19,305 bases of DNA from contig DDWD01000089.1 in assembly GCA_002345825.1 (NCBI GenBank), forward strand, positions 1 through 19,305, read 5' to 3'. Below the pieces are notes generated by a model. The model saw only the letters and a program-made list of their open reading frames with translations. It ran no database searches and was not told the origin of the DNA. The DNA comes from Bacteroidales bacterium UBA2295. GTDB taxonomy: Bacteria > Bacteroidota > Bacteroidia > Bacteroidales > Tenuifilaceae. Made by a program: the position numbers and the translations under genes. Below are positions 7,617 through 15,669 of the stretch, piece by piece. Positions within the stretch are counted from its first letter, which is position 1; each line of letters begins with the position of its first letter.

Positions 7617-9356
7617 CTACCTAAGGATTTTTCGCACAAAGGCAACTGTGAAGTACGACATTAGAAATACCCCCATAAAACCTAAAAGGCCGCTTAGCAC
7701 TCTAGAGTAACCCAAAGGAATAAACTCGCCATAACCTATAGTAAAAAAAGTAATAACGCAGATATACAGCGACTTGAAAAAGAGCATTGGTTCAGGGTTA
7801 AGGCTGCTAACCACATCGCCAATACCTATAATTGTAAAAAGCGAATAAAGAAACGAGAAGATTACTTGAACCGCCAAAATACTTGTAATAACTCGGGCTG
7901 GAGAAGTGGCATAAAGTCCCATCCAATCGAATACTAGAACTTTGGAGTAGTACTTTGGGTATGCAATTACTTTACCAATCCAGGTAGAATTCAAATCTTT
8001 ACTGAGGATATTCTTCTGAACACACCGCATATACTCCACGTAAGATTTATCCTCATCCTCGTAACGCCCCAAACCATTGAAATTCTCTTTGAGGATTCTG
8101 AATTGTGAAGCTTTCTCGTCAATGGTGGTATTGCGCTGATCGTAAATCATCGATTTAATGTCATTAGCCTCCCATTGAACATAGAGCTTACCCAGCAATC
8201 GAAGTCCAGTGATATTAAAAATTTTAACCTTAGGGCTTTCACCAAACGAGTAATAATCGATGATATCGCGAGCAATACACCCCAAAAGGTTAATTTCCTG
8301 AGCTGAATCAACATTTAGATTTAAAGTACCATTAAACTGGCACCGGTTAAAAGTTAGCTTACTGAAAAGGCCATTGGAAAAATTTATGCTACCAGGAAAA
8401 ACAACCTTTTCGAAAGTCATATCGGAATCCTTTCCTTCGAACAGATCAAAGGAGATATTATGGGCTCCAAACGTCGATCGAAGGAAGGTTATCTTACCTT
8501 TTCTAACCTCGGCCCCTTCGAATGTCACCTCACCCATTGAGAATTGGCAACGATTAAAACTAGTTCTCCCTTCTCCAAATTCCACGTTACGGAAATCGAT
8601 TCTACCTGGCCCAAAATCAGTTTGATCGAACGACACCGTCCCTTTGCCAAACTTGGCAAAACGAAAATCTTCTTTTCCATCACCAAAGCGAGCAACTTTA
8701 AAACTTACATTGCTATCGTTAAATTTTGTGTTTACAAACGAAATATCCCCATCGCCAAAATCAGCATTGGTGAATAATACCTCACCGTTGCCAAAGTCGC
8801 TATCTTGAAAATCCTTATTACCAGGAGCAAAAATGGCATTCTTGAAACTTAGAGAATCTCCCTCAAAATGGCACTGATTCATATCTACCCTTTCAGCTTT
8901 AATGAAAATATCATTAAACCTTACCTCCTGGGTTTTGAATACCGTTTCATGAAAATTGAGCAAAGCTCCAACTATAGTGGCATTTGTCAAGCTGAAAGAT
9001 TCGCCCTGTATGGTTGCATGGGAAAAGTCGACATCATACATCGAGCAGAAAAATGCATTCTGAGCCGAGAAGTGAGTAAGCTCAATGTTAGAGTACTTGT
9101 CTTTTAGCAAATACCGCCGACATGCAGTTAGAGAAAAACCCTGTACATAGCAATCATCCAAATTTATTGGCTGGTTACTACCTATACTTTCGTATATCTC
9201 CTCAAGAGCTGGTACTGCGAGATAATGTTCTTCAATTACTTTCTCATCACTCGATAAAAGTACAACTTGTGCTGTTCGAGTTGTAGAAAAACCGTCGCTT
9301 CGGAAAAAAGGCTTATCAACAATCTTAACCCGATACGAGTGGAAACTTCTAGCCAT
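7617..9356 (-). CDS. Repeat-solenoid protein fused to a two-helix potassium channel pore
   Basis: A 579-aa fusion. Residues 1-115 show no recognised catalytic motif. Residues about 116-307 are a solenoid of pentapeptide-repeat type but with a strict 12-residue period: Phe recurs at 164, 176, 188 and so on, and again seven residues later (171, 183, 195...). Residues 310-480 form a cytosolic linker with FRILKENFNGLGRYEDEDKS (419-438), a segment recurrent in such channel fusions. The C-terminus is a K+ pore: TM1 about 488-511, pore helix about 526-538, filter TIGYGE (539-544), TM2 about 553-573. It has no signal peptide, so the solenoid should face the cytosol and might gate the pore or bind a partner; that is inference. 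It has its own promoter and lies between trkH and a K+/H+ antiporter. Confidence 0.85.
   Translation of the reverse strand: MARSFHSYRVKIVDKPFFRSDGFSTTRTAQVVLLSSDEKVIEEHYLAVPALEEIYESIGSNQPINLDDCYVQGFSLTACRRYLLKDKYSNIELTHFSAQNAFFCSMYDVDFSHATIQGESFSLTNATIVGALLNFHETVFKTQEVRFNDIFIKAERVDMNQCHFEGDSLSFKNAIFAPGNKDFQDSDFGNGEVLFTNADFGDGDISFVNTKFNDSNVSFKVARFGDGKEDFRFAKFGKGTVSFDQTDFGPGRIDFRNVEFGEGRTSFNRCQFSMGEVTFEGAEVRKGKITFLRSTFGAHNISFDLFEGKDSDMTFEKVVFPGSINFSNGLFSKLTFNRCQFNGTLNLNVDSAQEINLLGCIARDIIDYYSFGESPKVKIFNITGLRLLGKLYVQWEANDIKSMIYDQRNTTIDEKASQFRILKENFNGLGRYEDEDKSYVEYMRCVQKNILSKDLNSTWIGKVIAYPKYYSKVLVFDWMGLYATSPARVITSILAVQVIFSFLYSLFTIIGIGDVVSSLNPEPMLFFKSLYICVITFFTIGYGEFIPLGYSRVLSGLLGFMGVFLMSYFTVAFVRKILR
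8436..8867 (-). repeat. Twelve in-gene 36-bp (12-residue) coding repeats
   Basis: Codons 164-307 of the channel gene hold twelve uninterrupted 12-residue units with consensus FGxGxVxFxxAx. Examples are FGDGDISFVNTK (200-211) and FGPGRIDFRNVE (248-259). Position 1 is Phe in eleven of twelve units (Val284 is the exception) and position 8 is Phe in all twelve. Degenerate units extend towards residue 116. The DNA copies have diverged, so this is an old protein repeat rather than a recent tandem expansion. Confidence 0.9.
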
Positions 9357-9375
9357 ATTCTATATTTTGATAAAC

Positions 9376-9406
9376 CAAAAGTAGCTAAAAGTTAGCAAGA
9401 TGCAAA
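9376..9406 (-). promoter_or_regulatory. Promoter for the repeat-solenoid K+ channel gene
   Basis: On the minus strand a perfect -33 box TTTG (9403-9406), a 19-bp spacer and a perfect -7 box TACTTTTG (9376-9383) match the Bacteroidota consensus. It lies in the 69-bp gap after the antiporter gene. The leader would be only about 13 nt, and expression would be separable from the upstream antiporter gene. Confidence 0.65.
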
Positions 9407-9425
9407 CTTGACCGTGAAAAGCTTA

Positions 9426-10895
9426 TTAATTGAAATCAATATTCAAACACGCCTGTACTTGCTGCATGCCGTTGTTCTGGTTACAAAGGATAACCAGCAA
9501 ATCGCCTTCATTTATAACGGTGGAGCCGTTAGGGGTTATGTACTTGCCGTCGCGTTTTATCATGGCGATAATGGCCGAGTTGGGAAAGTTCAAATCCACA
9601 ATCTTTTTGTTTATTACATGCGAACCCTCGGGGATTTTAACCTCGGCGTAAGCCGTTTTCTCCTGCTCCGACAGGAATACCTCCACTGGGCCAAGAGGTT
9701 TAAGCTTCTCGGGAAGTGCCACACGGAACCATTTGGCTAGGGTAGAAAGTGTTGTTCCCTGAACAATAACCGAGGTTAACGCCACAAAGAATACCACATT
9801 GAAAATTATACCCGCCTTATCGATACCAGCAATTAAAGGGTATGTTGCAAACACAATGGGTACAGCGCCCCTTAGACCTACCCATGATATGTAAAACTTT
9901 TTACGCACTGCCATACGGAATGGCAATAGGCTCACGAGTACCGCCACTGGCCTTGCCACAAGGATTAGAAATACTGATACAAGGAGTCCAAGCCCTATAA
10001 CGGGTATAATTTGCGATGGGTTTACCAGTAATCCGAGGGTAAGGAATAGCACAATCTGCATGAGCCATGCCAAACCATCGTACATCTTCATGATGGTGCG
10101 CTTATGCATAATCTCCTGGTTGCCTAAATACAATGCACAAAGGTATATGGCTAAAAATCCGTTGCCCCCAATAAAATCAGTAAACGAGAAGGTTATAAAC
10201 ATCAACCCAATCATTAGTACGGGGTATAGCCCCTCGTAGGCAAGTTTAATCCTATTGATAACAAACTTGCTGGCCACAGCAAAAACGGCTCCTCCTGCAG
10301 CCCCAAGCAACATCTGCTTTAGGAAAAAGGGTATAACACTCCCCAACCCCATATCGGGATTCATTACCAATGTCAGAAACACGATGGTTAGCGCATAGGC
10401 CATTGGGTCGTTACTACCGCTCTCGAACTCGAGCGTTGACCGTAGCTTACTTTTTAGGGCAAGGCTTTTGCCTCGGAGAATTGAGAATACTGCAGCAGCA
10501 TCGGTTGATGATACTATGGCACCCAGCAGCATCCCCTCGTAAATGTTGCATCCAGTGACAAGCCAAACAAAAACTCCTGTGGTTACTGCCGTGAGCAAAA
10601 CACCTAAGGTTGAAAGCGAAATACCCTGCCAAAGCACAGGCTTTATGGTGGACCAGTTGGTATCGAGACCACCAGAAAATAGTATAAAGTTTAACGACAC
10701 TATCCCTATAAACTGGGCAATTTGGGGGTTATCGAAAGTGATACCCACTATGCCATCGGCACCGGCCAACATTCCAATACCCAAGAATAGCACAAGCGTA
10801 GGAACACCAAACTTGTATGAGCGTTGTATAAGGATAATACTTATTAAAAGCAGCACCGAACCTACTAATAAAATATTCTCTGCGGTAATTATCAT
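9426..10895 (-). CDS. nhaP2: K+/H+ antiporter, CPA1 (NhaP2-like) with RCK_C domain
   Basis: A membrane antiporter of 489 aa. About 390 residues of Na+/H+-exchanger fold carry the CPA1 hallmarks: FSGGLDT (73-79), GAIVSSTDAAAVFS (125-138), the ion-site segment FESGSNDP (157-164, with Asn162-Asp163) and GLRGAVPI (340-347). A soluble C-terminal RCK_C (TrkA_C) domain at about 413-485 ends in NEGDLLVIL, the regulatory module that distinguishes K+-specific members. It lacks the further C-terminal domain of E. coli NhaP2, so the symbol is a family assignment. The likely role is K+ or Na+ efflux against protons, opposing TrkH uptake, in pH and turgor control. It is on the same strand as the K+ channel gene that follows but is separated from it by a promoter. 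Confidence 0.9.
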   Translation of the reverse strand: MIITAENILLVGSVLLLISIILIQRSYKFGVPTLVLFLGIGMLAGADGIVGITFDNPQIAQFIGIVSLNFILFSGGLDTNWSTIKPVLWQGISLSTLGVLLTAVTTGVFVWLVTGCNIYEGMLLGAIVSSTDAAAVFSILRGKSLALKSKLRSTLEFESGSNDPMAYALTIVFLTLVMNPDMGLGSVIPFFLKQMLLGAAGGAVFAVASKFVINRIKLAYEGLYPVLMIGLMFITFSFTDFIGGNGFLAIYLCALYLGNQEIMHKRTIMKMYDGLAWLMQIVLFLTLGLLVNPSQIIPVIGLGLLVSVFLILVARPVAVLVSLLPFRMAVRKKFYISWVGLRGAVPIVFATYPLIAGIDKAGIIFNVVFFVALTSVIVQGTTLSTLAKWFRVALPEKLKPLGPVEVFLSEQEKTAYAEVKIPEGSHVINKKIVDLNFPNSAIIAMIKRDGKYITPNGSTVINEGDLLVILCNQNNGMQQVQACLNIDFN

Positions 10896-10924
10896 ACTGT
10901 GGGCATAAAAGAGAGCTAGTACTG

Positions 10925-10932
10925 CAAAGTTA
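10925..10932 (-). promoter_or_regulatory. Candidate -7 element for the antiporter gene
   Basis: TAACTTTG on the minus strand fits TAnnTTTG and lies about 30 bp before the antiporter start. No TTTG is found 19-21 bp upstream. Confidence 0.35.
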
Positions 10933-10980
10933 ATAAATTGTGGAAATTGAGTGATAGGGAGATTTTAGTTGGAAAGTCGG

Positions 10981-11091
10981 AAAAATTGAAAGTCGAAAAA
11001 TTGAAAGTCGAAAAGTCGAAAGTCACAAGTCGAAAGTCACAAGTCGAAAGTCACAAGTCGAAAGTCACAAGGTGTAGGTCGAAAGTCGAAA
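10981..11091. repeat. Tandem array of GTCGAAA / GTCACAA heptamers
   Basis: The array opens with two exact 15-bp copies of AAAAATTGAAAGTCG (10981-10995, 10996-11010). Then follow eleven 7-bp units in perfect phase from 11015 to 11091: GTCGAAA and GTCACAA alternate four times, then a degenerate GGTGTAG, then GTCGAAA twice. Seen as a 14-bp unit, AAGTCGAAAGTCAC occurs four times exactly (11013-11068). An open frame crosses it (Lys/Val/Ser-rich) but is best read as spurious. Confidence 0.9.
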
Positions 11092-11106
11092 TTTTACCGA
11101 AACCCG

Positions 11107-11148
11107 ATTACTTATTACCAGTTACCAGTTACCAATTACTGATCATCT
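11107..11148. repeat. Second heptamer array, ATTACCA/GTTACCA type
   Basis: Six 7-bp units in phase: ATTACTT, ATTACCA, GTTACCA, GTTACCA, ATTACTG, ATCATCT. The unit differs from the first array, but the 7-bp period is the same. Confidence 0.8.
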
Positions 11149-11155
11149 CGTCATC

Positions 11156-11203
11156 GTGGCAAAAAACGCCACTCTTATCTCGTCAACCAAAAGGTTTACG
11201 AGA
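11156..11203. other. Two small hairpins between heptamer arrays
   Basis: GTGGC (11156-11160) and GCCAC (11168-11172) enclose AAAAAAC. Next, TCTCGT-c-AACC (11178-11188), loop AAAA and GGTT-t-ACGAGA (11193-11203) form a longer stem with one mismatch. ATCTCGTC occurs twice here (11145-11152 and 11177-11184). No U-tract follows on either strand, so termination is not evident. Confidence 0.55.
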
Positions 11204-11220
11204 CAAGCAGAGACAGGCCG

Positions 11221-11269
11221 ATTACTGACCACTGATTACTGATTACTGATCACCGATTACTGACCACTA
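11221..11269. repeat. Third heptamer array, ATTACTG/ACCACTG type
   Basis: Seven 7-bp units in perfect phase: ATTACTG, ACCACTG, ATTACTG, ATTACTG, ATCACCG, ATTACTG, ACCACTA. The array ends 13 bp before the stop codon of the RelA/SpoT homologue (minus strand). Apart from the promoter element, arrays and hairpins, the 386-bp gap 10896-11281 holds no gene I can support. Confidence 0.85.
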
Positions 11270-11281
11270 TCAGCTCCAAAC

Positions 11282-13480
11282 CTAAACCTCACCTCCTACC
11301 CTAACCGCTTTCTGAACCCCCTTAATTCTGCCAAGGCGATAAAGCAGAGTTTCCAAATGCTTTGTATCCGACACAAAAACCTGAATACGCCCCTCGAACA
11401 TCCCATTGGAGGAGTTCATAGAGAACGACCGCATATTAACCTTAAAGTCCTTACTTATAAGCTCCGAGATTCGGTTTACTATTCCCAGCTCATCAAAGCC
11501 AACAATCTTTATGGTGGTTTGGAATGATGTTTCGGCTTTAGTATCCTTCCATTTAGCATTTACCACCCTATACCCATATTTTTGGTGAAGTTGAGCTGCG
11601 TTAGGACAGCTGGTTCGGTGTATCTTTATGCCCTCGTTAATGGTTACAAACCCAAAAATGCTATCGCCAAAAATTGGATTACAGCATTTAGCCAGCTTGT
11701 AATCAATATCCACAAGCGTCTCATCTATCACAAGGTAGTCGGACGATAGCGCCTCCTTGCCATCCTTAACCCTTGGTTTGATTTGTTCTTCAGGCATTTG
11801 GGATTGTTCAACCTCTTGGGTTTCGGGCTTTACAACAACACTTTTCAGCTCCGTAAGATTCACCTTATCGAGTGATATCAGTTCAAACAGCTCGGCGCTA
11901 TTCTTTATCTTTAGATGTTTTTGAAGGGCAGCAATGGCCTCGTCGGTATCGGTTACCTTCCAGTTTTTAAACCTTCGATAAAGCATCTCTTTACCCAAAC
12001 TTAGCTGCTTATTCTTATCCTCGCGCAGGCATTGCTTTATCTTGTTACGCGCCTTGCTGGTAACCACAATGTGTAACCAATCGGTTTTGGGCTTTTGATT
12101 TTTTGAGGTGATAATCTCCACCACATCACCGTTTTGCAGGGCTTGCTTAATGGGCACATTTCGCCCGTTCAACTTGGCACCAACGCATTTGCTACCAACA
12201 TCGGAATGGATATCGAAAGCAAAATCGAGAACAGTTGCCCCTTGCGGATACTTTCGCAGATCGCCATTTGGAGTGAACGCAAAAACCTCCTTTTGGTATA
12301 AGTTAAGTTTAAATTGATCCACAAACTCCTCTGGTGCACTAACTGGCGTTTCAAGTATTTCGCGAACCTTTTCCACCCACTGGTCAAGTCCCCTATCTTG
12401 TTTTATCCCCTTATACTTCCAGTGAGCAGCCAAACCGCGCTCGGCAATATCGTCCATCCTTTTAGACCGTATTTGCACCTCAACCCATTTACCCTCGGGC
12501 CCCACCACGGTGGTATGCAACGATTCGTACCCATTACTCTTGGGCACCGATATCCAGTCGCGCAAGCGCTCAGGGTTGGGAGTGTATGAGTCGGTGATGA
12601 TGGAGTACACCTGCCAGCAATCGGACTTTTCCCTCTCGGGCGGGCTCTTTAATACCACTCTAATGGCAAAAACATCGTACACCTCATCGAAGCCCACCCC
12701 CTTTTTCTGCATCTTCTTCCAGATGGAGAAAACGGTCTTGGGTCGACCCTTAATTTCGAAATCGAACCCCCTCTTTGATAGTTCTCCCTCTATAGGGAGC
12801 ATAAATTCTCGAATAAACTTATTCCGACGCGTTGTGGTATTCTTAAGTTTACGCAGGATCATCCTGTATTCGTCGCCATTGGTGTACTTCATGGCCAAAT
12901 CTTCCAACTCCGACTTCAATCGGTACAAGCCAAGCCTGTGGGCTAGAGGTGCATACAGATGATACGTTTCCCACGACAGCTTCAGCCTAACATCAGATGG
13001 CATTGCGCTCAGGCTGCGCATCTCTTCTAGCCTGTCGGCCAGTTTAATAAGTATTACCCTTGCGTCGGTTGAGAGGGTGAGGATTAGTTCCCTGAAATTT
13101 TCGGCCTGCTTGTTCGGATCCTTTGGATCGAGCGATGTGATCTTTGAAAGGCCCTCTACAATAACTGCTATGGTTGGGCTATAGCGTTTTTCAATCTCAA
13201 CCAGGCTTAGTAATTTATCCGTAATGGTGTCATGCAGTAGGGCTGCAACAATAGATGTTCCTCCCAAGCCAATTTCCTCGACGCAAATACGAGCAACATC
13301 GATAAGATGATAAACGTAGGGATTGCCTGCCGCCGTTCTTTTATCGGCATAAAGTTTTGTAACCTCTTTAATTGCCTTGGATATCTGCTTAACATCGTCG
13401 CGGGTAATCCTGTTGCGGCATGAACGCAGCAACCCACGGTATCTGTTTAATATCTGTTTTTGCTCTCTTTCGTATTGCAT
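11282..13480 (-). CDS. rsh: Long RelA/SpoT homologue, (p)ppGpp synthetase with degenerate hydrolase site
   Basis: A 732-aa stringent-response enzyme with the full long-RSH order: HD domain (about 25-200), synthetase (about 240-355), TGS (about 397-458), helical and Cys-containing CC/ZFD region (AKCCNPIFGD, Cys599-Cys600), and C-terminal ACT (about 652-732). Synthetase residues look intact: GRPK (245-248), Asp269 in YDVFAIR and Glu334 in VEVQIR. The substrate loop reads RLRD (305-308), near the RxKD of bifunctional Rel/SpoT rather than the ExDD of RelA. In the HD domain His58, His83-Asp84, Asp88 and Asp149 remain. However, the catalytic Glu of the HDxxED motif is Thr87 (HDTITD), and the Asn of ADRLxNM is Glu153 (ADRLEEM). 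Hydrolysis is therefore probably weak or lost; that is inference from family knowledge. It is divergent from ligA. Confidence 0.93.
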   Translation of the reverse strand: MQYEREQKQILNRYRGLLRSCRNRITRDDVKQISKAIKEVTKLYADKRTAAGNPYVYHLIDVARICVEEIGLGGTSIVAALLHDTITDKLLSLVEIEKRYSPTIAVIVEGLSKITSLDPKDPNKQAENFRELILTLSTDARVILIKLADRLEEMRSLSAMPSDVRLKLSWETYHLYAPLAHRLGLYRLKSELEDLAMKYTNGDEYRMILRKLKNTTTRRNKFIREFMLPIEGELSKRGFDFEIKGRPKTVFSIWKKMQKKGVGFDEVYDVFAIRVVLKSPPEREKSDCWQVYSIITDSYTPNPERLRDWISVPKSNGYESLHTTVVGPEGKWVEVQIRSKRMDDIAERGLAAHWKYKGIKQDRGLDQWVEKVREILETPVSAPEEFVDQFKLNLYQKEVFAFTPNGDLRKYPQGATVLDFAFDIHSDVGSKCVGAKLNGRNVPIKQALQNGDVVEIITSKNQKPKTDWLHIVVTSKARNKIKQCLREDKNKQLSLGKEMLYRRFKNWKVTDTDEAIAALQKHLKIKNSAELFELISLDKVNLTELKSVVVKPETQEVEQSQMPEEQIKPRVKDGKEALSSDYLVIDETLVDIDYKLAKCCNPIFGDSIFGFVTINEGIKIHRTSCPNAAQLHQKYGYRVVNAKWKDTKAETSFQTTIKIVGFDELGIVNRISELISKDFKVNMRSFSMNSSNGMFEGRIQVFVSDTKHLETLLYRLGRIKGVQKAVRVGGEV

Positions 13481-13648
13481 TACTTAGTATTTTGATATGT
13501 AAAAATAGCAAACGGATGCTAACAAAAGGCCAATTTAAATTATATTCTTCGAAGGGTATACCTTACAATCGTTAACAAATACTAAAGGCGAATAAAGGCC
13601 TACGGCGAAAGGATAAACTTAGTATCTTTATGCAAATTTTCGTATAGA

Positions 13649-15655
13649 ATGATTCCAAAAGATATAATAGCACGCATTGAGCGGTTGCGAAAAGAGATTA
13701 ATCGGCACAACCATTTGTACTACGTTGAGGCCAAGCCCGAAATCTCCGATTTTGAGTTCGATGCTATGCTCAGCGACTTGGAAGCCCTTGAGAAGAAATA
13801 CCCGGAACTGTTGGATAGTTCATCGCCAACCCAGCGCGTGGGAAGCGATATATCGCAGGGTTTTCAGCAGGTTACGCATAAGTACCCCATGCTATCGCTG
13901 GCCAACACTTACTCTTTCGATGAGGTTAAGGATTTTCATAATCGCATTGCCAAATCGCTAACGCACTCATGGCAGTATGTGTGCGAGCTTAAGTACGATG
14001 GCACCGCCATAGGCCTTACATACAAGGATGGGAAGTTGCTCCGCGCGGTTACACGGGGCGATGGCGTGCAGGGTGATGATGTTACGACCAACGTTAGAAC
14101 TATCCGTTCCATACCGCTTACGCTAAATGGCAATGATTTTCCCGAGGAGTTTGAAATTAGAGGCGAAATATTTATGCCCCACGCTGTGTTCGATACCATA
14201 AACGCTAAACGTACCGAACAGGGCGAAACGCCATTTGCCAATCCAAGAAATGCCGCTGCCGGAACGCTTAAGCAGCTTAATCCCAAAATTGTAGCCGAAC
14301 GCAACCTCGATTGCTTGCTGTACTTCATACTAGGCGAGGATTTGCCCTTCGATAACCATTACGAAAATCTGGTAAAGGCCAAGGATTGGGGTTTTAAAAT
14401 CCCCGAGAACATTAAGCTTTGCCAAACGGTAGATGAGGCTACCAAATTCATTGAGCACTGGGACACAGCCCGCAAGAACCTCCCGTACGATACCGATGGC
14501 GTAGTGATAAAGGTGAACAGCTATCAGCAGCAAAACCTGCTGGGCTACACCGCCAAAACACCACGCTGGGCTATAGCCTACAAGTACAAGGCAGAGCAGG
14601 TGAGCACCAAGTTACTTTCAGTTGATTATCAGGTGGGGCGAACAGGAGCCATAACACCGGTGGCCAATCTGGAACCAGTGCTACTAGCCGGAACAACCGT
14701 TAAGCGAGCCTCGCTGCACAATGCCGATCAGATGGCAATTCTGGATCTGCATTTGGGCGATACGGTTTTTGTGGAGAAGGGTGGTGAGATTATCCCTAAG
14801 ATTGTTGGGGTTGATGCAAACCGACGAGCTTCGAGCAGCAAGGTGTTCGAATACATAACCCATTGCCCCGAATGTGGAACCGAGCTAATTAGGCCCGATG
14901 GCGAAGCAAAACATTACTGTCCGAACCAAGCAGGATGCCCACCACAGCTAAAGGGGCGAGTTATCCATTTCATCAGCCGTAAGGCTATGGATATTGATGG
15001 ACTGGGCGAGGAGACCGTTGAGCTGCTATTCTCCAAAGGCTTAGTCCATGATATTGGCGACCTATACGATCTTACCTACGAGCAGCTAATTGGCCTTGAT
15101 AGATTTGCTGATAAATCAGCAAAAAATGCCATTGCCAGCATCAACGATTCCAAAAAAATGCCCTTCCACAAGGTGCTATTTGGGCTGGGTATCCGTTATG
15201 TTGGCGAAACAACGGCGCGTAAGCTGTCTGCACACTTCGGTTTGCTCGAAAACCTAAAACAAGCTACCTTTGAACAGCTCATTGAGGTTGATGAGGTTGG
15301 CGAGCGCATAGCCCAAAGCATTGTCTCGTTCTTTTCCGATCCAAAAAATATTGAGCTTATCAATCGGCTTGAAGATGCAGGAATTACTTTGAGGTCGGAT
15401 GTTACACCTAGCGCCGTTGAAAATGGTGTTCTAAGTGGCCAATCGGTGGTTATCTCGGGAACGTTTAGCCGTATCTCGCGCGATGAGCTGAAAGAGTTGG
15501 TAATACAGCACGGCGGTAAGATTGTAAGCTCCGTTTCGGCAAGCACTAACCTGCTTATTGCAGGGGATAAAATGGGGCCAGCAAAACTAGACAAAGCAAC
15601 AAAACTTGGAGTCAAGATAATCTCTGAGGATGATTTTTTTGAATTGATTAAATAG
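13649..15655 (+). CDS. ligA: NAD+-dependent DNA ligase LigA
   Basis: The essential replicative and repair ligase that seals nicks using NAD+, at the normal length of 668 aa. The domain Ia start (LRKEINRHNHLYYVEAKPEI) binds NMN. The adenylated lysine is Lys115 in CELKYDG (113-118). NPRNAAAGTLKQL (198-210), TDGVVIKVN (282-290) and TPRWAIAYK (304-312) are nucleotidyltransferase motifs. An OB fold follows (about 320-400). The zinc finger uses Cys406, Cys409, Cys424 and Cys430, then come helix-hairpin-helix repeats (about 440-585) and a BRCT domain (about 592-668). No residue looks unusual. It starts at ATG 13649; TATCTTTA (13623-13630) is a near-match to the -7 consensus. It is the first gene of a probable operon with the next two genes. 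Confidence 0.97.
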   Translation: MIPKDIIARIERLRKEINRHNHLYYVEAKPEISDFEFDAMLSDLEALEKKYPELLDSSSPTQRVGSDISQGFQQVTHKYPMLSLANTYSFDEVKDFHNRIAKSLTHSWQYVCELKYDGTAIGLTYKDGKLLRAVTRGDGVQGDDVTTNVRTIRSIPLTLNGNDFPEEFEIRGEIFMPHAVFDTINAKRTEQGETPFANPRNAAAGTLKQLNPKIVAERNLDCLLYFILGEDLPFDNHYENLVKAKDWGFKIPENIKLCQTVDEATKFIEHWDTARKNLPYDTDGVVIKVNSYQQQNLLGYTAKTPRWAIAYKYKAEQVSTKLLSVDYQVGRTGAITPVANLEPVLLAGTTVKRASLHNADQMAILDLHLGDTVFVEKGGEIIPKIVGVDANRRASSSKVFEYITHCPECGTELIRPDGEAKHYCPNQAGCPPQLKGRVIHFISRKAMDIDGLGEETVELLFSKGLVHDIGDLYDLTYEQLIGLDRFADKSAKNAIASINDSKKMPFHKVLFGLGIRYVGETTARKLSAHFGLLENLKQATFEQLIEVDEVGERIAQSIVSFFSDPKNIELINRLEDAGITLRSDVTPSAVENGVLSGQSVVISGTFSRISRDELKELVIQHGGKIVSSVSASTNLLIAGDKMGPAKLDKATKLGVKIISEDDFFELIK

Positions 15656-15669
15656 GCTAATATCTTAAG

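Noticed and set aside
10938..11228. A 96-codon open frame, Lys/Val/Ser-rich, across the repeat region
   Set aside because: Its sequence is just the translation of 7-bp and 15-bp DNA repeats (SEKLKVEKLKVEKSKV...), it has no homologous domain pattern, and it lies where both flanking genes are on the other strand. Judged spurious.
10981..11269. CRISPR array
   Set aside because: The repeats are 7 bp and contiguous with no unique spacers, and no cas genes are nearby.
12510..12962. A 150-codon plus-strand open frame inside the RelA/SpoT gene
   Set aside because: Antisense shadow of conserved synthetase and HD coding sequence; composition fits chance.
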